A stretch of DNA of 64,000 nucleotides from UBA10646 sp046296295 (GTDB lineage: Bacteria; Bacteroidota; Bacteroidia; Chitinophagales; Chitinophagaceae): the NCBI GenBank assembly GCA_046296295.1, contig JBKBLG010000016.1:1-64000 (forward strand), in the 5' to 3' direction. This document shows positions 34,323 to 44,563 of the stretch, in pieces; the first letter of the stretch is position 1; every line of letters begins with the position of its first letter. Position numbers and translations under genes: made by a program. The notes below the pieces were generated by a model. It was not told where the DNA came from. It did not search any database and was given only the letters and a program-made list of their open reading frames with translations.

Positions 34323-36962
34323 CTATCGTATTAACACTACGGTTCCTTTCTTTACAATAGTTTTTCCTGTAAAGTCAATGCCCTCCACAGTCCAAACATA
34401 GGTGCCGCTTGGTTGAGCCACTCCATTGTACATACCATCCCAACCGCGGCCCATTTCACTAGTTTGAAATACTACGTTACCCAAGCGATTATACACTCTG
34501 AAGTAGGTAATTCTACTCACACCAATAGGAATCGGCCGTAATATATCGTTTCTACCATCGGCATTAGGTGTAAAACCAGTGGGAACAAATATTTCAGGGT
34601 CGGTTTGAAACACTTTCACCATCACTTCATCTACTCCTTCGCACCCTTCGGCACTGAAAGCACGTACTCTAAAGAGAATACTATCATAAATCACTGGTAT
34701 AACTGCCACAGGATTTGAAATATCGGCTTGATTCAATGGCCAACTTGGTGACCATAAATAACGTACACCGCCCGTTGCTTGTAGTTGTAGTGGCTGGCTA
34801 CCTACTACAGCAGTATCGTTACCTGCAAATGCACGAACGGGAGGTATCACACGCACCAGAATAGTGTCACTTACTGGTTTCGGGCAACCTACGGTATCAG
34901 TAACCGATAATACATACGCCGTGGTGACTGTAGGTGTTGCTGTTGGTGTTAACGTATTCGGATTGGTTAATCCAATGGTTGGGCTCCAACTATACGCACT
35001 GCCAACAATGTTCCCTTGTAGTGTTACAGACTTACCACTACAAATGAAAGTATCGGCACTTACACTCACTTGTGGATAAGGGGCTACTTTCACTGTCATG
35101 AATGCTGTATCGGCACAAAAATCGCCAAGGTTAGCAATAACACGATATGTAATTGTACTATTTGGTGCTGCCATAGGATTTTTTGCATTAGCGCTACTCA
35201 ATCCACTACTCGGCGACCAGCTATAACGTAGTGCTTCGCTAACGGTATTAATACGAAAAGAATCTGTTTGACACAATGTGGTATCTGGCGGTAATGCTAC
35301 AGATATAAAAGGTAGCACATTCACCTGAATACTATCAGTTGCAATACAGCCATTGTTGTTTAAGGTTACTACATACACTGTGGTATCTCTTGGAAATACA
35401 AGCGGGCTGGCAGTTGTACGGTTAATAATGCGGTTATTGGGTGTCCATGTGAAAATGCCAGACCCTTGTGCAATCAAAGGGAGCGTATCTACATTACATA
35501 TCAGAGTGTCGCGGAAAGGTAAGTTCAATGGCGGCTTATCATTTACCGCAAGGTTAAATGTGTGACTATCTTCACAACCAAGTGTATTGCGAGTAACAAG
35601 GGTAACTACATAGTTTGCAGCATTAGGATAAGTATAACTCGGGTTGGCTATACGACTTGTATCGTTTGTAACAGCATTGTTGCCAAAATCCCATCGCCAG
35701 TAATTCACTACACCGTAAGGCGATACAGTTCTATCTCTGAATTCGTAAGGGTTTTGAAAACAAGTACCTGTAACATCGAAATTGGTATTGTATCCCGGGT
35801 ATATGCCTAATTCGAGTGAATCGGTAGCGTTACAACCATTCGGGCCAAATACGGTAAGCATTATTTTATAAATACCTGTATCAGGAAATGTAAATGATGG
35901 TGTTGGTAAATTGCTGGTATCGTTGGTACGGCTAGGTACGCCAAAATCCCAATGGTAAGCTAGAATTGACGAAGATGTAGACCCGTTCTGAAAATTGTAA
36001 TTAAACGTTTCGCAGAATGTTCTTTTGTTCGGATTCAGGTTGGCTTCTGCAAAATCGCAATCGCCAATAGTCATAATAAAATCTTTACGAGCCTCACTAA
36101 TTTTGATACCGGCCCGCCACTCTTCAACCACTACACAAATCACAAACTTTCCTGCGGTAGCAGGTGCTACGCCGCTAATTACGCCGGTTTGGGAGTTGAT
36201 CGTTGCCCTTGGACCTAGCGGCTGTGTTGGTGAATATACACCCGTATAATTCAGAGGAATGAGTTGCAAGGTTGCAGGCGGCGGCGGATTCGGAGGGTTG
36301 GCACTACCTTGCCCGTCTAAAGCCGCAGCAAAGCGATACACTAAAGAATCGCCATCGGGGTCGGTAGCAAAGAATGGCAGTGTGAATGCTTTATCTCTAC
36401 AAACGATAGAAGTGTCTTTAATAGCAAACTGTGCACTGCTATTAAACCCTTGCGGTAAAACGTTGGAGCCCGGAATGGTAACAATAAAAGTAGCACCTGT
36501 TTGGCTTGGTGTTACAATAGCATTGTCTAAAGATGTTCTTGTAAAACGTAGCCATGCCATGGTATAACCACCTGCATTGATTGCCAAATCTACCTCTGCA
36601 GAAAATTCGCGGATTTGATAGCACAAATTCGGGTCGTTATTCAAACAGGGTATTGCTCCGGGTGTGTTGCGAATGGTTCTGATGGGCGTACCGGCCAATG
36701 GCAAGCTTTGTATCAAACTCATATCGGCGGTATTATAAATACCTAGCGTAACCGTTTCGCTTTCCAAAGATTGCCCCGTAGAGGCACACTCACGAAATAA
36801 TCGCATGGTTACACGATAGCGATTGGTATTAGGATTGGTGCCAGCACCAATACGTTCATAAAACAATTCACCACCAGCAATGTGCGTTGCCAATGCCGGT
36901 ACAACGCCGCAACAAATTAATAATAATGTTACTACTACAACTCTACACCAAGCCATGTACAA
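34323..36962 (-). CDS. Large PKD-domain surface protein with type IX secretion (type B) sorting domain, copy A
   Basis: This 879-residue protein begins with a signal peptide (VVVVTLLLICCGVVPALA) and THIAGGELFYERIG. Two PKD-like domains with the YHWDFG and YWRWDFG signature follow in the middle (about 320-470). Several Ig-like repeats come after (SWSPTIGL, LWSPSWPL). It ends in the gliding/T9SS type B domain (PTGFTPNADGRNDILRPI ... GVAQPSGTYVWTVEG). It is probably exported across the outer membrane and attached to the surface. A close paralogue is adjacent (37098-39716). Motif copies lie at 35541 and 36447. Confidence 0.93.
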   Translation of the reverse strand: MYMAWCRVVVVTLLLICCGVVPALATHIAGGELFYERIGAGTNPNTNRYRVTMRLFRECASTGQSLESETVTLGIYNTADMSLIQSLPLAGTPIRTIRNTPGAIPCLNNDPNLCYQIREFSAEVDLAINAGGYTMAWLRFTRTSLDNAIVTPSQTGATFIVTIPGSNVLPQGFNSSAQFAIKDTSIVCRDKAFTLPFFATDPDGDSLVYRFAAALDGQGSANPPNPPPPATLQLIPLNYTGVYSPTQPLGPRATINSQTGVISGVAPATAGKFVICVVVEEWRAGIKISEARKDFIMTIGDCDFAEANLNPNKRTFCETFNYNFQNGSTSSSILAYHWDFGVPSRTNDTSNLPTPSFTFPDTGIYKIMLTVFGPNGCNATDSLELGIYPGYNTNFDVTGTCFQNPYEFRDRTVSPYGVVNYWRWDFGNNAVTNDTSRIANPSYTYPNAANYVVTLVTRNTLGCEDSHTFNLAVNDKPPLNLPFRDTLICNVDTLPLIAQGSGIFTWTPNNRIINRTTASPLVFPRDTTVYVVTLNNNGCIATDSIQVNVLPFISVALPPDTTLCQTDSFRINTVSEALRYSWSPSSGLSSANAKNPMAAPNSTITYRVIANLGDFCADTAFMTVKVAPYPQVSVSADTFICSGKSVTLQGNIVGSAYSWSPTIGLTNPNTLTPTATPTVTTAYVLSVTDTVGCPKPVSDTILVRVIPPVRAFAGNDTAVVGSQPLQLQATGGVRYLWSPSWPLNQADISNPVAVIPVIYDSILFRVRAFSAEGCEGVDEVMVKVFQTDPEIFVPTGFTPNADGRNDILRPIPIGVSRITYFRVYNRLGNVVFQTSEMGRGWDGMYNGVAQPSGTYVWTVEGIDFTGKTIVKKGTVVLIR

Positions 36963-37097
36963 TAATTCTATTCAATAAAAGGCGAAAATTACAAATAACT
37001 ATCATCTACAAGATGAATCATTAGATATTATCGCTGCTTTCTTTAAAAAGCCCCCCAAAGTAATGTATAGCTTTAACATTTTACCAACGCATTAACG

Positions 37098-39716
37098 CTA
37101 GCGAATAAGTACTACCGTTCCTTTCTTTTGGATTATCCTTCCGGTAAAATCAACGCCTTGTGCCATAAAAACATAGGTACCACTTGGTTGTGCAATGCCG
37201 TTAAAATTTCCATCCCAACCTTTCGAGGCATCTTGAGTGGTGAAAACAACTTGGCCGTATCGGTTAAATACAGAAAATACAGTAAACTGCTGAATGCCTA
37301 CAGGAATGGCCTTAAGCACATCGTTGCGACCATCGGCATTAGGCGTAAAACCCGTAGGAATAAATATATCTGGCGCTGTATTAAACACCACCACTTTAAT
37401 ATCGTCAGATGCAAAACATCCGTTTGCCTGGCTTACTTGTACACGTAATCGAACACTATCGAAACCTACTGGTATACGTAATATAGGATTTGAAATAGTA
37501 GCATTATTTAGCCATGTGGCGGGGCTCCAGAGATACGTTTCGCCTCCCGTTGCGAATAATTGCAAAGGCTGACCTTCTACAATAGCAGTATCGTTACCCG
37601 CAAATGCACTTACTGGAGGTATTACCTGAATGGTTACTGTATCAAAAACTGTTTTAGGGCAACCCTGGTTACCAGTAGCACTAAGAATATACTGCGTTGT
37701 ATTAATAGGTGCTACTATCGGACTTAAACTATTGGTATTTGATAAGCCTACTGCAGGTAACCATGCAAAGCTATTAGCTTGTACCGCTCCAATTAAACGC
37801 ATGCTAGTGCCACTACATAGAAAACTATCTTTTCCTGCATTGGCCAAGGGATAAGGAAAAGTGGCTACTTGTATTTGTGCTGTAGCAATACAGCGGCCAA
37901 CAGCGGCTGTTACTGTATATGTGTTATTAGGCGCTGTTGGTACCACTTTGGGCGTTGCAACCGCAGCATTACTGAATAGATTGGCTGGCTCCCAACGATA
38001 CGAAGTTGCGTTACCTGCCGCAAGCAGCATGATTGAATCGCCCCTGCAAATGCTTGTATCGCTATTTACCGTAAGGGTAACATTGTTTATAACCCGTACT
38101 AAAATACTGGCTTGGCCTGTACAAGCACCTTCGGTGACTTGTACTGTATAACGTGTATCGTTTGGCGGGAAAACAATTGGTCGGATACTGGTTGGATTGA
38201 TAATAAACTGTGCTGGCTGCCATTGAACAGTATAATTGGCTCCCAATAAAGTAGTTGCTAGTTGTAGTGAATCGAGCCGACACATTAACGTGTCTGTACT
38301 GAGACCAATAAATGGTGCATCTTCTAAATTCAAGGTTTTAGTAACAGTACCAAAACACCCTTTACTACTTACTACTTGTAATACAACAGTACGAGTACCA
38401 ACGCTGTTGTAGGTGTATGTGGGGTTAGCTAGATTGCTGGTATCGGCAAGGGTTGACAAATCACCAAAATTCCATGAACGTGCTGTAATAGTTCCATAAC
38501 GAACATTGCTGGTATCGGTAAACTGAATTGGGTTGCGATAGCACAAAGTGTTATAGGTGAAGCCAGGATTGAAACCTGGATACACTTTCACCGTTGTATT
38601 AGCAGTAGCTGCACAACCATCGCTGCCTTCAACACGTAAGGTTACATTGTAAGTACCTGTATCGGCATAAGTAAATGTTGGTGTAGGTTGCGTGCTAGTA
38701 TCGGCCTGTGTATTTGGCACACCAAAATCCCAACGATAGGATTGGATATTTGAACTGGTAGATTCGTTTTCAAAATTTACCGTAAGGTTATTACAATTGA
38801 TTTTGGGAGATAGTACTGCTTCAATAAAAGAGCAGTCGCCCACTTTCAACACAAAATCTTTCCTATGGCGATTGATGGCAACCCCGTTTCGCCATTCGGT
38901 AACGGTTACATTCACCACATAACGCCCTATATTGCCAGGAGCAATGCCACTGATAACACCTGTTACCTGATTGATGACTACTAAAGAACCTAATGGCAAT
39001 ACCCCGCTATAGCCTGCTGCATACATTAAAGGTGTGGTAGTAAAAGTTGCGGGTGGCGGTCCATTAGGCGATTGCGACCCACCATTATAAGCATCGGTAA
39101 ATGCATAACTTAAGCTATCGCCATCGGCATCGGTAGCACCAAAATCGAGTGAGAAGTTTTTGCCGGCGCATACCAAAGATGTATCTCGAACATTAAACTC
39201 AGGACTGGTATTCCAACGATCGTTCACCAATGCCGACCCGGGTACTTGTGTGGTGTACATTGCTCCTACGCCTGAACCTTGTTCTAAATTACCCAACCGA
39301 TCTACCCTACAACAACGGCCCCATGCCAAAGTATAGCCGGCACTGTTATTATCAACCACAATGGTATTTACAAACTCTGCAACTTGGTAACACACTAAGG
39401 TATCGCCGCTGATACATGGTATTCTACTTGCGTTAAGCCGAATGGTTCGAACGGCGCCACTTAAAGGGAGGTTAACAGAACGTACTAGCTGGCTGGTGGC
39501 ATTATCGTAAATGCCTAAATTAACTACTTCGCCATTTAGTTGTGGGCCATTACTAGTACATTCTCTAAACAACCTGAGGGTTACTTGATAGGTACTAACC
39601 CCGTTAGATGTACTTAAAAAGCGATAGTAAATTTCACCTCCGGCAATATGCGATGCTATTGCCCCTTGATACAACAAGCAGCAAAACAAAATTGATATTA
39701 TACGGATGTATGACAT
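37098..39716 (-). CDS. Large PKD-domain surface protein with type IX secretion (type B) sorting domain, copy B
   Basis: This 872-residue paralogue of the neighbouring protein has the same layout: signal peptide, SHIAGGEIYYRFL opening, two PKD-like YRWDFG and SWNFG segments, WSPATWL repeats, and PTGFTPNADGRNDVLKAI...GTYVFMAQGVDFTGR at the end. The shared LFREC, FVICVVVEEWR-like and KDFVLKVGDCSF blocks show a tandem duplication with strong divergence. Exact or near motif copies at 38064 and 38775 are both read as LTVN, in VTLTVNSDTS and NNLTVNFENES. Confidence 0.93.
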   Translation of the reverse strand: MSYIRIISILFCCLLYQGAIASHIAGGEIYYRFLSTSNGVSTYQVTLRLFRECTSNGPQLNGEVVNLGIYDNATSQLVRSVNLPLSGAVRTIRLNASRIPCISGDTLVCYQVAEFVNTIVVDNNSAGYTLAWGRCCRVDRLGNLEQGSGVGAMYTTQVPGSALVNDRWNTSPEFNVRDTSLVCAGKNFSLDFGATDADGDSLSYAFTDAYNGGSQSPNGPPPATFTTTPLMYAAGYSGVLPLGSLVVINQVTGVISGIAPGNIGRYVVNVTVTEWRNGVAINRHRKDFVLKVGDCSFIEAVLSPKINCNNLTVNFENESTSSNIQSYRWDFGVPNTQADTSTQPTPTFTYADTGTYNVTLRVEGSDGCAATANTTVKVYPGFNPGFTYNTLCYRNPIQFTDTSNVRYGTITARSWNFGDLSTLADTSNLANPTYTYNSVGTRTVVLQVVSSKGCFGTVTKTLNLEDAPFIGLSTDTLMCRLDSLQLATTLLGANYTVQWQPAQFIINPTSIRPIVFPPNDTRYTVQVTEGACTGQASILVRVINNVTLTVNSDTSICRGDSIMLLAAGNATSYRWEPANLFSNAAVATPKVVPTAPNNTYTVTAAVGRCIATAQIQVATFPYPLANAGKDSFLCSGTSMRLIGAVQANSFAWLPAVGLSNTNSLSPIVAPINTTQYILSATGNQGCPKTVFDTVTIQVIPPVSAFAGNDTAIVEGQPLQLFATGGETYLWSPATWLNNATISNPILRIPVGFDSVRLRVQVSQANGCFASDDIKVVVFNTAPDIFIPTGFTPNADGRNDVLKAIPVGIQQFTVFSVFNRYGQVVFTTQDASKGWDGNFNGIAQPSGTYVFMAQGVDFTGRIIQKKGTVVLIR

Positions 39717-39719
39717 TGA

Positions 39720-40520
39720 TTAAGGGTATACTCCTTTTAAGAATGCTAATAAGTACTGATTCACTTGCTTCGGTGCTTCTAACATACCCATGTGCCCTAC
39801 CGCTGGTAGCACATGAATATATGTAAGTTCGGCCATTGCAGCTTGTTGTAAGACATCGTTGAGTGGTACAGCCCCATCTTCAGTACCTGCTATCCACAAA
39901 ACAGGCTTTTTCAGTTGCAACACACTGCTATTATCGGGCCGCATCATCATTGCATAGTAATAGGCTTGGAGTGTAGTAGTAGGAAAGTTACTACTATTAT
40001 CGATACAAGCTGCTACCACTTCGGGATGTTCATTTTTAAAAGCTGCACCAAAGAAATTAGGCATAATAGATCGTAAAAAACTAGCACCGCCATACTGCTC
40101 CATAACGGCTATTGCTTTACATCTGTTTTCTTTCTTCTCAGCACTATCTGCATAAGTAGTACTATGTACAAAACCAATCGCTTTCACTTTTTCAGGATGC
40201 GATGCAGCCATTGCTGCTGCAATGTAGCCGCCCATACTATGCCCTATTATTACAGCCGCACTTACGTGCAAATGATCAAGTAAGGCTACCATAACATCGC
40301 TATAATCGGTTAAGGCAGCTTCTATTTTACCCGTAAGGGAACTCCCTTCTTTAATTCCTGGTAAGTAAGGCACAATACATTGGTATGTTGTGGCCAAAGC
40401 CGCTATTTGATACTTCCAAATAGTTGCATCAAACCCGAAACCATGTAGCAGCAACACTGGTGCGCCCTGCCCATAGGTTTCAAAATATTGTGTGGTATGT
40501 TGATATTGAAATTGTTGCAT
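39720..40520 (-). CDS. Alpha/beta-hydrolase
   Basis: This 266-residue hydrolase has the oxyanion-hole region LLHGFGFDATIW, the nucleophile elbow GHSMGGYIAAA (Ser about 94), an acid in TEDGAVPL and the His in AVGHMGMLE. The substrate is not evident; esterase or lipase-like activity is most likely. The stop codon of the preceding gene region lies 3 bases from the PKD-protein gene, so the two may be co-transcribed. A sequence TTTTACCCGTAAGGG (40325-40339) is a CCC...GGG form of the dispersed motif, read as LTGK. Confidence 0.88.
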   Translation of the reverse strand: MQQFQYQHTTQYFETYGQGAPVLLLHGFGFDATIWKYQIAALATTYQCIVPYLPGIKEGSSLTGKIEAALTDYSDVMVALLDHLHVSAAVIIGHSMGGYIAAAMAASHPEKVKAIGFVHSTTYADSAEKKENRCKAIAVMEQYGGASFLRSIMPNFFGAAFKNEHPEVVAACIDNSSNFPTTTLQAYYYAMMMRPDNSSVLQLKKPVLWIAGTEDGAVPLNDVLQQAAMAELTYIHVLPAVGHMGMLEAPKQVNQYLLAFLKGVYP

Positions 40521-40530
40521 GCTTCTAAAC

Positions 40531-41691
40531 TTACTTGAAATTACGACTATGTACCCATCCCATAACGCCTAACCAAATAATCAAAGGCACTACCGGTAAG
40601 GGTAGCTGTTGTGGTAACCACCACCAACTCGCTAGCAAAAATGCCATTGCTAATGCTTGTATATATTGATACTGCTTCCACCATTTTGGCTGCTTTACTA
40701 CCGCCCAAGCTGCCACAATGTGCCAAGGCCAAGCCCAAAGTATATTCAAGTTGTTACGACAAGTTTGATGATCGGTACCAAACCACATAAACAACAATAA
40801 CACACCCACTATACCAAGTAAGTACAATAGCAACGAATACAAGGTAGTAACGAACCGTTGTACAGCTGTTTTTTTAGAAAATGCTGATAGTATCAACAGC
40901 CCAAAAAGAATACCAGTTACCCACAGAGGCGGAATGGTTGTTGCAGTTTGGCCGGCTAACCTTGCGGTAAATACTTGCTGCTTTTGTTGTACTAAACGAT
41001 TATTGCTAGCATCAATCGCTTTTAATAAATAGTCTGGCAAGAATTGACTTTCATTGATATCAACTACTTTATCACAAGGCATACCTAAGAGCAAATCAAT
41101 ACCGAACTTACTCCAGGGTTGCTTACCGGCATCTAAGTATTGATGCAGCATATTACGATATGTAGTACCGGCTGGCACTAAAGGTTGTTGTATGTTTAAT
41201 CCTTTAGTGTGCTTAATAATTAAGTCTCTAACACGTGTAGTACAATTATCTAACAAAAAATCGTAATGATAATATTTATTAGCCGGCAATAAGTTGAAAT
41301 TTAACGCATTGTAGAGCGCTAATTTTTCTTCGCATGTTAGTTCTAGTACTTGTTCCGTAACAGAGCGTTGCTCGAACTGGTATATCGCTAAGAAATTCAC
41401 ATAACTCTCAGGATTCAAATAGTAATTGAGCTTACCTCTTACAAACTTAGTATAGAAATTAGGATCGTTAAAGTCGAAAGTTCCATAGTTGTATACCACA
41501 TCCATGCCCGTAATAGTATCTACAATTCTAAGGGCAGTATGCCCAAATAAAGCATACAATTCATCCCCTGGAGCACACGTAAGCACGCTTACTTGCATAT
41601 GACATGTAGTAGCAGTATTTTGTTGTGCTTGCACATTTACCGTAAGGTAACTTAACCATAAACTGCAAAAGAGTAGCCATGCTTTTTTCAT
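40531..41691 (-). CDS. DUF4105 membrane protein
   Basis: This 386-residue protein has a signal peptide (KAWLLFCSLWLSYLTVNVQAQQ). The DUF4105 domain follows (about 30-250), with CAPGDELYALFGHTALRI, GTFDFNDPNFYTKFVRG and HYDFLLDNCTTRVRDL; this fold resembles the Lnb lacto-N-biosidase periplasmic domain family. Five or so membrane helices form the last 130 residues. The family has a His and an Asn/Cys in active-site-like positions, but the function is unknown. The signal-peptide residues LTVN come from an exact dispersed motif at 41635-41648. Confidence 0.88.
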   Translation of the reverse strand: MKKAWLLFCSLWLSYLTVNVQAQQNTATTCHMQVSVLTCAPGDELYALFGHTALRIVDTITGMDVVYNYGTFDFNDPNFYTKFVRGKLNYYLNPESYVNFLAIYQFEQRSVTEQVLELTCEEKLALYNALNFNLLPANKYYHYDFLLDNCTTRVRDLIIKHTKGLNIQQPLVPAGTTYRNMLHQYLDAGKQPWSKFGIDLLLGMPCDKVVDINESQFLPDYLLKAIDASNNRLVQQKQQVFTARLAGQTATTIPPLWVTGILFGLLILSAFSKKTAVQRFVTTLYSLLLYLLGIVGVLLLFMWFGTDHQTCRNNLNILWAWPWHIVAAWAVVKQPKWWKQYQYIQALAMAFLLASWWWLPQQLPLPVVPLIIWLGVMGWVHSRNFK

Positions 41692-41697
41692 GCCATT

Positions 41698-42924
41698 TTA
41701 TTTTAATGCTTGTGCAATATCGGCAATTATATCTTCAATATTTTCTATGCCAACACTCATGCGAATAAGCCCATCGGAAATACCATATCTTAATCGTTCT
41801 TCTCTAGGCACTCCATAGTGCGTCATACTTGCAGGATGCGATACCAGCGTATCTAAAGTACCTAACGATACTGCCTTTTTAAGCATTTGTAATTGATCGA
41901 TAAACTGCTTGCCTTGCGGCAAACCACCAGCCAACTCAAAACTTAGCATAGCACCCGGATGCTTCATTTGTTGTTGAGAAATAGCATAGCCACTATGGCT
42001 TGGTAGCCCATTATAATTCACTTGTATTACTTTCGGATGCTGTGCCAAAAAAGCCGCCACTTGCTCGGCATTACTGCAATGGCGCTCCATTCGCAACTCT
42101 AATGTTTTGAGCCCTTGATGCAGTAAAAAAGCATCGAACGGATTGCTGTTACCACCTAGTAGCCGATGCCACCTGGTGGCTTTGGTTGCCATAAAATCGA
42201 GGTCTTTACCAATTAATATACCTCCCATAGCTGTACCATGCCCATTTAAAAATTTAGTGGTACTATGAAAAACAAAATCAACGCCTTTGTATTTGAAAGG
42301 TTGCTGCAAGTACGGTGTAGCAAAGGTATTATCAACAGACACCTTAACGCCGTACTGTTGTGCAATCGCTGCAACCGCCGCAATATCGATACATTGAATG
42401 GTAGGATTCGCTGGTGTTTCAATATGTACAAGCTTAATATTCGGGTGTTGTTGTAATGCTTCTGCTACAAAAGTAGGCTGTTGCATATCAACAATAATGG
42501 TTGCAATACCAGCATGGTGCAACACCTTGTGTAATATTTCATGTGTGCCACCATACAATGAATAATGCGAAAGCACTGCATCGCCACTTTGCAATGTGCT
42601 TAAAAAAAGTGTACTCATAGCAGCTTGGCCGCTTGCATGTAACAATGCTTTTAATGCAAGCGGTGTACCATCTTCGTTGATAATACCTCTGGCTTCTAAC
42701 GCTGCTATGGTAAGTTCTACCGGTGTGAACGAAGGGTTGCCCCAACGGCTGTAAATATACCCGGGTGCTTCGCCGGCAAAACGTTGCATACCCTCGTGGG
42801 CAGTATCGAAGGTAAAAGTTGAAGTAGCAAAAATTGGGTTCAAATGGGCATGTTCAGGTAGCGATTGACTAGCGGTGTGCAAAGCAATACTACTAACCCC
42901 TGTTGGCGTTGAAAATGTACTCAT
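41698..42924 (-). CDS. Cys/Met metabolism PLP-dependent enzyme (trans-sulfuration family)
   Basis: This 408-residue enzyme is of the cystathionine gamma-synthase/gamma-lyase or methionine gamma-lyase family. The PLP lysine is in FHSTTKFLNGHG, and YSRWGNPSFTPVE, SGQAAMSTLFL, HYSLYGGTHEIL and SVDNTFATPYLQQP are family marks. Whether it cleaves methionine/cystathionine or builds homocysteine cannot be decided from sequence alone. The 3' half contains GLPQGKQF, encoded by a GCC...GGC motif variant at 41911. Confidence 0.9.
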   Translation of the reverse strand: MSTFSTPTGVSSIALHTASQSLPEHAHLNPIFATSTFTFDTAHEGMQRFAGEAPGYIYSRWGNPSFTPVELTIAALEARGIINEDGTPLALKALLHASGQAAMSTLFLSTLQSGDAVLSHYSLYGGTHEILHKVLHHAGIATIIVDMQQPTFVAEALQQHPNIKLVHIETPANPTIQCIDIAAVAAIAQQYGVKVSVDNTFATPYLQQPFKYKGVDFVFHSTTKFLNGHGTAMGGILIGKDLDFMATKATRWHRLLGGNSNPFDAFLLHQGLKTLELRMERHCSNAEQVAAFLAQHPKVIQVNYNGLPSHSGYAISQQQMKHPGAMLSFELAGGLPQGKQFIDQLQMLKKAVSLGTLDTLVSHPASMTHYGVPREERLRYGISDGLIRMSVGIENIEDIIADIAQALK

Positions 42925-43010
42925 GCTACGAATGTAATTGCATTCTTCATTGGCATTACTGCTTGCGACAATAAATCGGCGAGCATGCTACAGCAGCAAT
43001 CTAATAAAAT

Positions 43011-43024
43011 ACCTTACGGTACAT
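43011..43024 (-). repeat. Dispersed motif, one mismatch
   Basis: ACCTTACGGTACAT lies between the PLP-enzyme gene and the response-regulator gene, ending 9 bases from the latter's stop codon. Confidence 0.75.
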
Positions 43025-43032
43025 GTAAGTGC

Positions 43033-43398
43033 TTACTTAGAAGTGAGTTTTAATGCTAAAGCAATCAACTCGTTAGGAACAATAGGCTTACGCAAATAAG
43101 CCGCTACTCCCATTTTCGCACTTTCTAATTCAGAAGCTTGAGTTGTTACGGTTGTAAGTACAATGATGGGTGTATCCTTTGTTTCAAAATTTCTCTTAAC
43201 TCTATCTACAACTTCTAATCCATTGGCATAAGGCATCATTAAATCGGTTACGATGAGATCGTATTTTTGTTGCTCTGCCATGGCAATGCCTTCTTTGCCA
43301 TCTTTGGCCATTGAGATATCAAAGCCTTGTTGTTTGAAGATAATTTCAAGTACTTTCAAAAGTGTGGCGTCATCTTCAATCAATAGTACTTTTTTCAT
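43033..43398 (-). CDS. Single-domain response regulator (CheY-like)
   Basis: This 121-residue receiver domain has the acidic pair LLIEDDA (Asp9, Asp10), phospho-acceptor Asp52 in VTDLMMP, Thr in VLTTVT, and Lys104 in LRKPIVP. No DNA-binding domain is attached, so output is by protein contact. A histidine kinase gene lies just upstream beyond fabH. It may be a partner but the pairing is only suggested by position. Confidence 0.93.
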   Translation of the reverse strand: MKKVLLIEDDATLLKVLEIIFKQQGFDISMAKDGKEGIAMAEQQKYDLIVTDLMMPYANGLEVVDRVKRNFETKDTPIIVLTTVTTQASELESAKMGVAAYLRKPIVPNELIALALKLTSK

Positions 43399-43450
43399 GC
43401 TTAAAAATGTATTGGCTTTGTCTCAGCAAAATATTGTTATTATGTGAACA

Positions 43451-43484
43451 AAAAAAGCAGTCTTTTTAGAAAGACTGCTTTTTT
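43451..43484 (-). terminator. Terminator after fabH
   Basis: A perfect 15-bp stem AAAAAAGCAGTCTTT with TTAG loop and T-run separates fabH from the response-regulator gene. Confidence 0.85.
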
Positions 43485-43502
43485 ATACATCAAATTCTAT
43501 TA

Positions 43503-44504
43503 TTACTCAGTATCATAAGCCCACTTAATCCAAGTAGCACCCCATGTGAAACCGCCACCAAAAGCTGAGAGTATAATATTATCGCCTTTTTTAAGTTGCT
43601 TTTCCCAATCCCACAAGCACAATGGTAAGGTACCTGCTGTAGTATTACCATAGCGTTGAATATTTACCATAACCTTATCCATTGGTACACCCATACGTTC
43701 GGCTGTTGCACTGATGATACGCAAATTAGCCTGATGTGGTACCAACCACGCTACGTCATTTGCCGTAAGGCCATTACGTTCCATAATTTCTGCACTTACA
43801 TCGGCCATGCCAGTAACGGCAAACTTGAATACCGTTTTACCATCTTGATACACATAATGTTCTTTTGCTGCTACTGTAGCCGCAGATGCTGGCTTAACAC
43901 TACCTCCAGCTTTCATGTGCAAGTAATTACGACCTTGCCCATCGCTGCGAAGAATACTGTCTTGCAAGCCCATACCTTCTGTATTAGGTTCTAATAACAC
44001 AGCGCCAGCACCATCGCCGAAAATGATACAAGTTGCCCGATCGGTATAATCAATGATAGAACTCATTTTGTCGACACCTACCACAATTACTTTTTTATAA
44101 CGACCACTTTCGATGTACATGGCACCCGTTGTAAGGGCATATAAAAATCCACTGCAAGCGGCACTCATATCGTATCCCCAAGCATTGGTAGCACCAATTT
44201 TATCGGCAATTACATTAGCTGTTGCGGGGAACACCATATCAGGGGTTACGGTGGCACAAATGATGCAATCAATTTCTTTGGCATCTAATTGTTTCTTAGT
44301 GAGTATTTGTTGTATAGCTGGTACAGCCATATCGCTGCTACCCAAACCTTCTCCTTTTAAAATGCGGCGCTCTTCAATGCCGGTGCGGGTTTTAATCCAC
44401 TCATCTGTGGTGTCTACCATGGTTTCAAGCACCTTATTGGTAAGTCTAAACTCAGGTAAGTAACCGCCAACGGCGGTAATTGCTGCTGTAATTTTAGCGT
44501 TCAT
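43503..44504 (-). CDS. fabH: 3-oxoacyl-ACP synthase III
   Basis: This 333-residue enzyme starts fatty acid synthesis by condensing acetyl-CoA with malonyl-ACP. The catalytic Cys117 is in DMSAACSGFLYAL, the His in LVPHQANLRI, and the Asn in RYGNTTAGTLPL. I chose the ATG at 44504 (MNAKITAAITAVGGYLPE). The open frame extends 35 codons more to 44609, but that runs into the histidine kinase gene. A GCC...GGC motif copy at 43758-43771 encodes LTAN. Confidence 0.95.
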   Translation of the reverse strand: MNAKITAAITAVGGYLPEFRLTNKVLETMVDTTDEWIKTRTGIEERRILKGEGLGSSDMAVPAIQQILTKKQLDAKEIDCIICATVTPDMVFPATANVIADKIGATNAWGYDMSAACSGFLYALTTGAMYIESGRYKKVIVVGVDKMSSIIDYTDRATCIIFGDGAGAVLLEPNTEGMGLQDSILRSDGQGRNYLHMKAGGSVKPASAATVAAKEHYVYQDGKTVFKFAVTGMADVSAEIMERNGLTANDVAWLVPHQANLRIISATAERMGVPMDKVMVNIQRYGNTTAGTLPLCLWDWEKQLKKGDNIILSAFGGGFTWGATWIKWAYDTE

Positions 44505-44563
44505 GATGCGGTTGCTGTTCTTGATAAAGTGGTGCAAATATCTGTTTTCAAAATCAAATGGCC

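Noticed and set aside
35711..35724. CCGTAAGG in the PKD gene as a further motif copy
   Set aside because: Only the eight-base core matches; the ATTTA side is absent, so I did not count it. The same holds for looser sites at 13858, 33680, 45414, 56073, 58761 and 62770.
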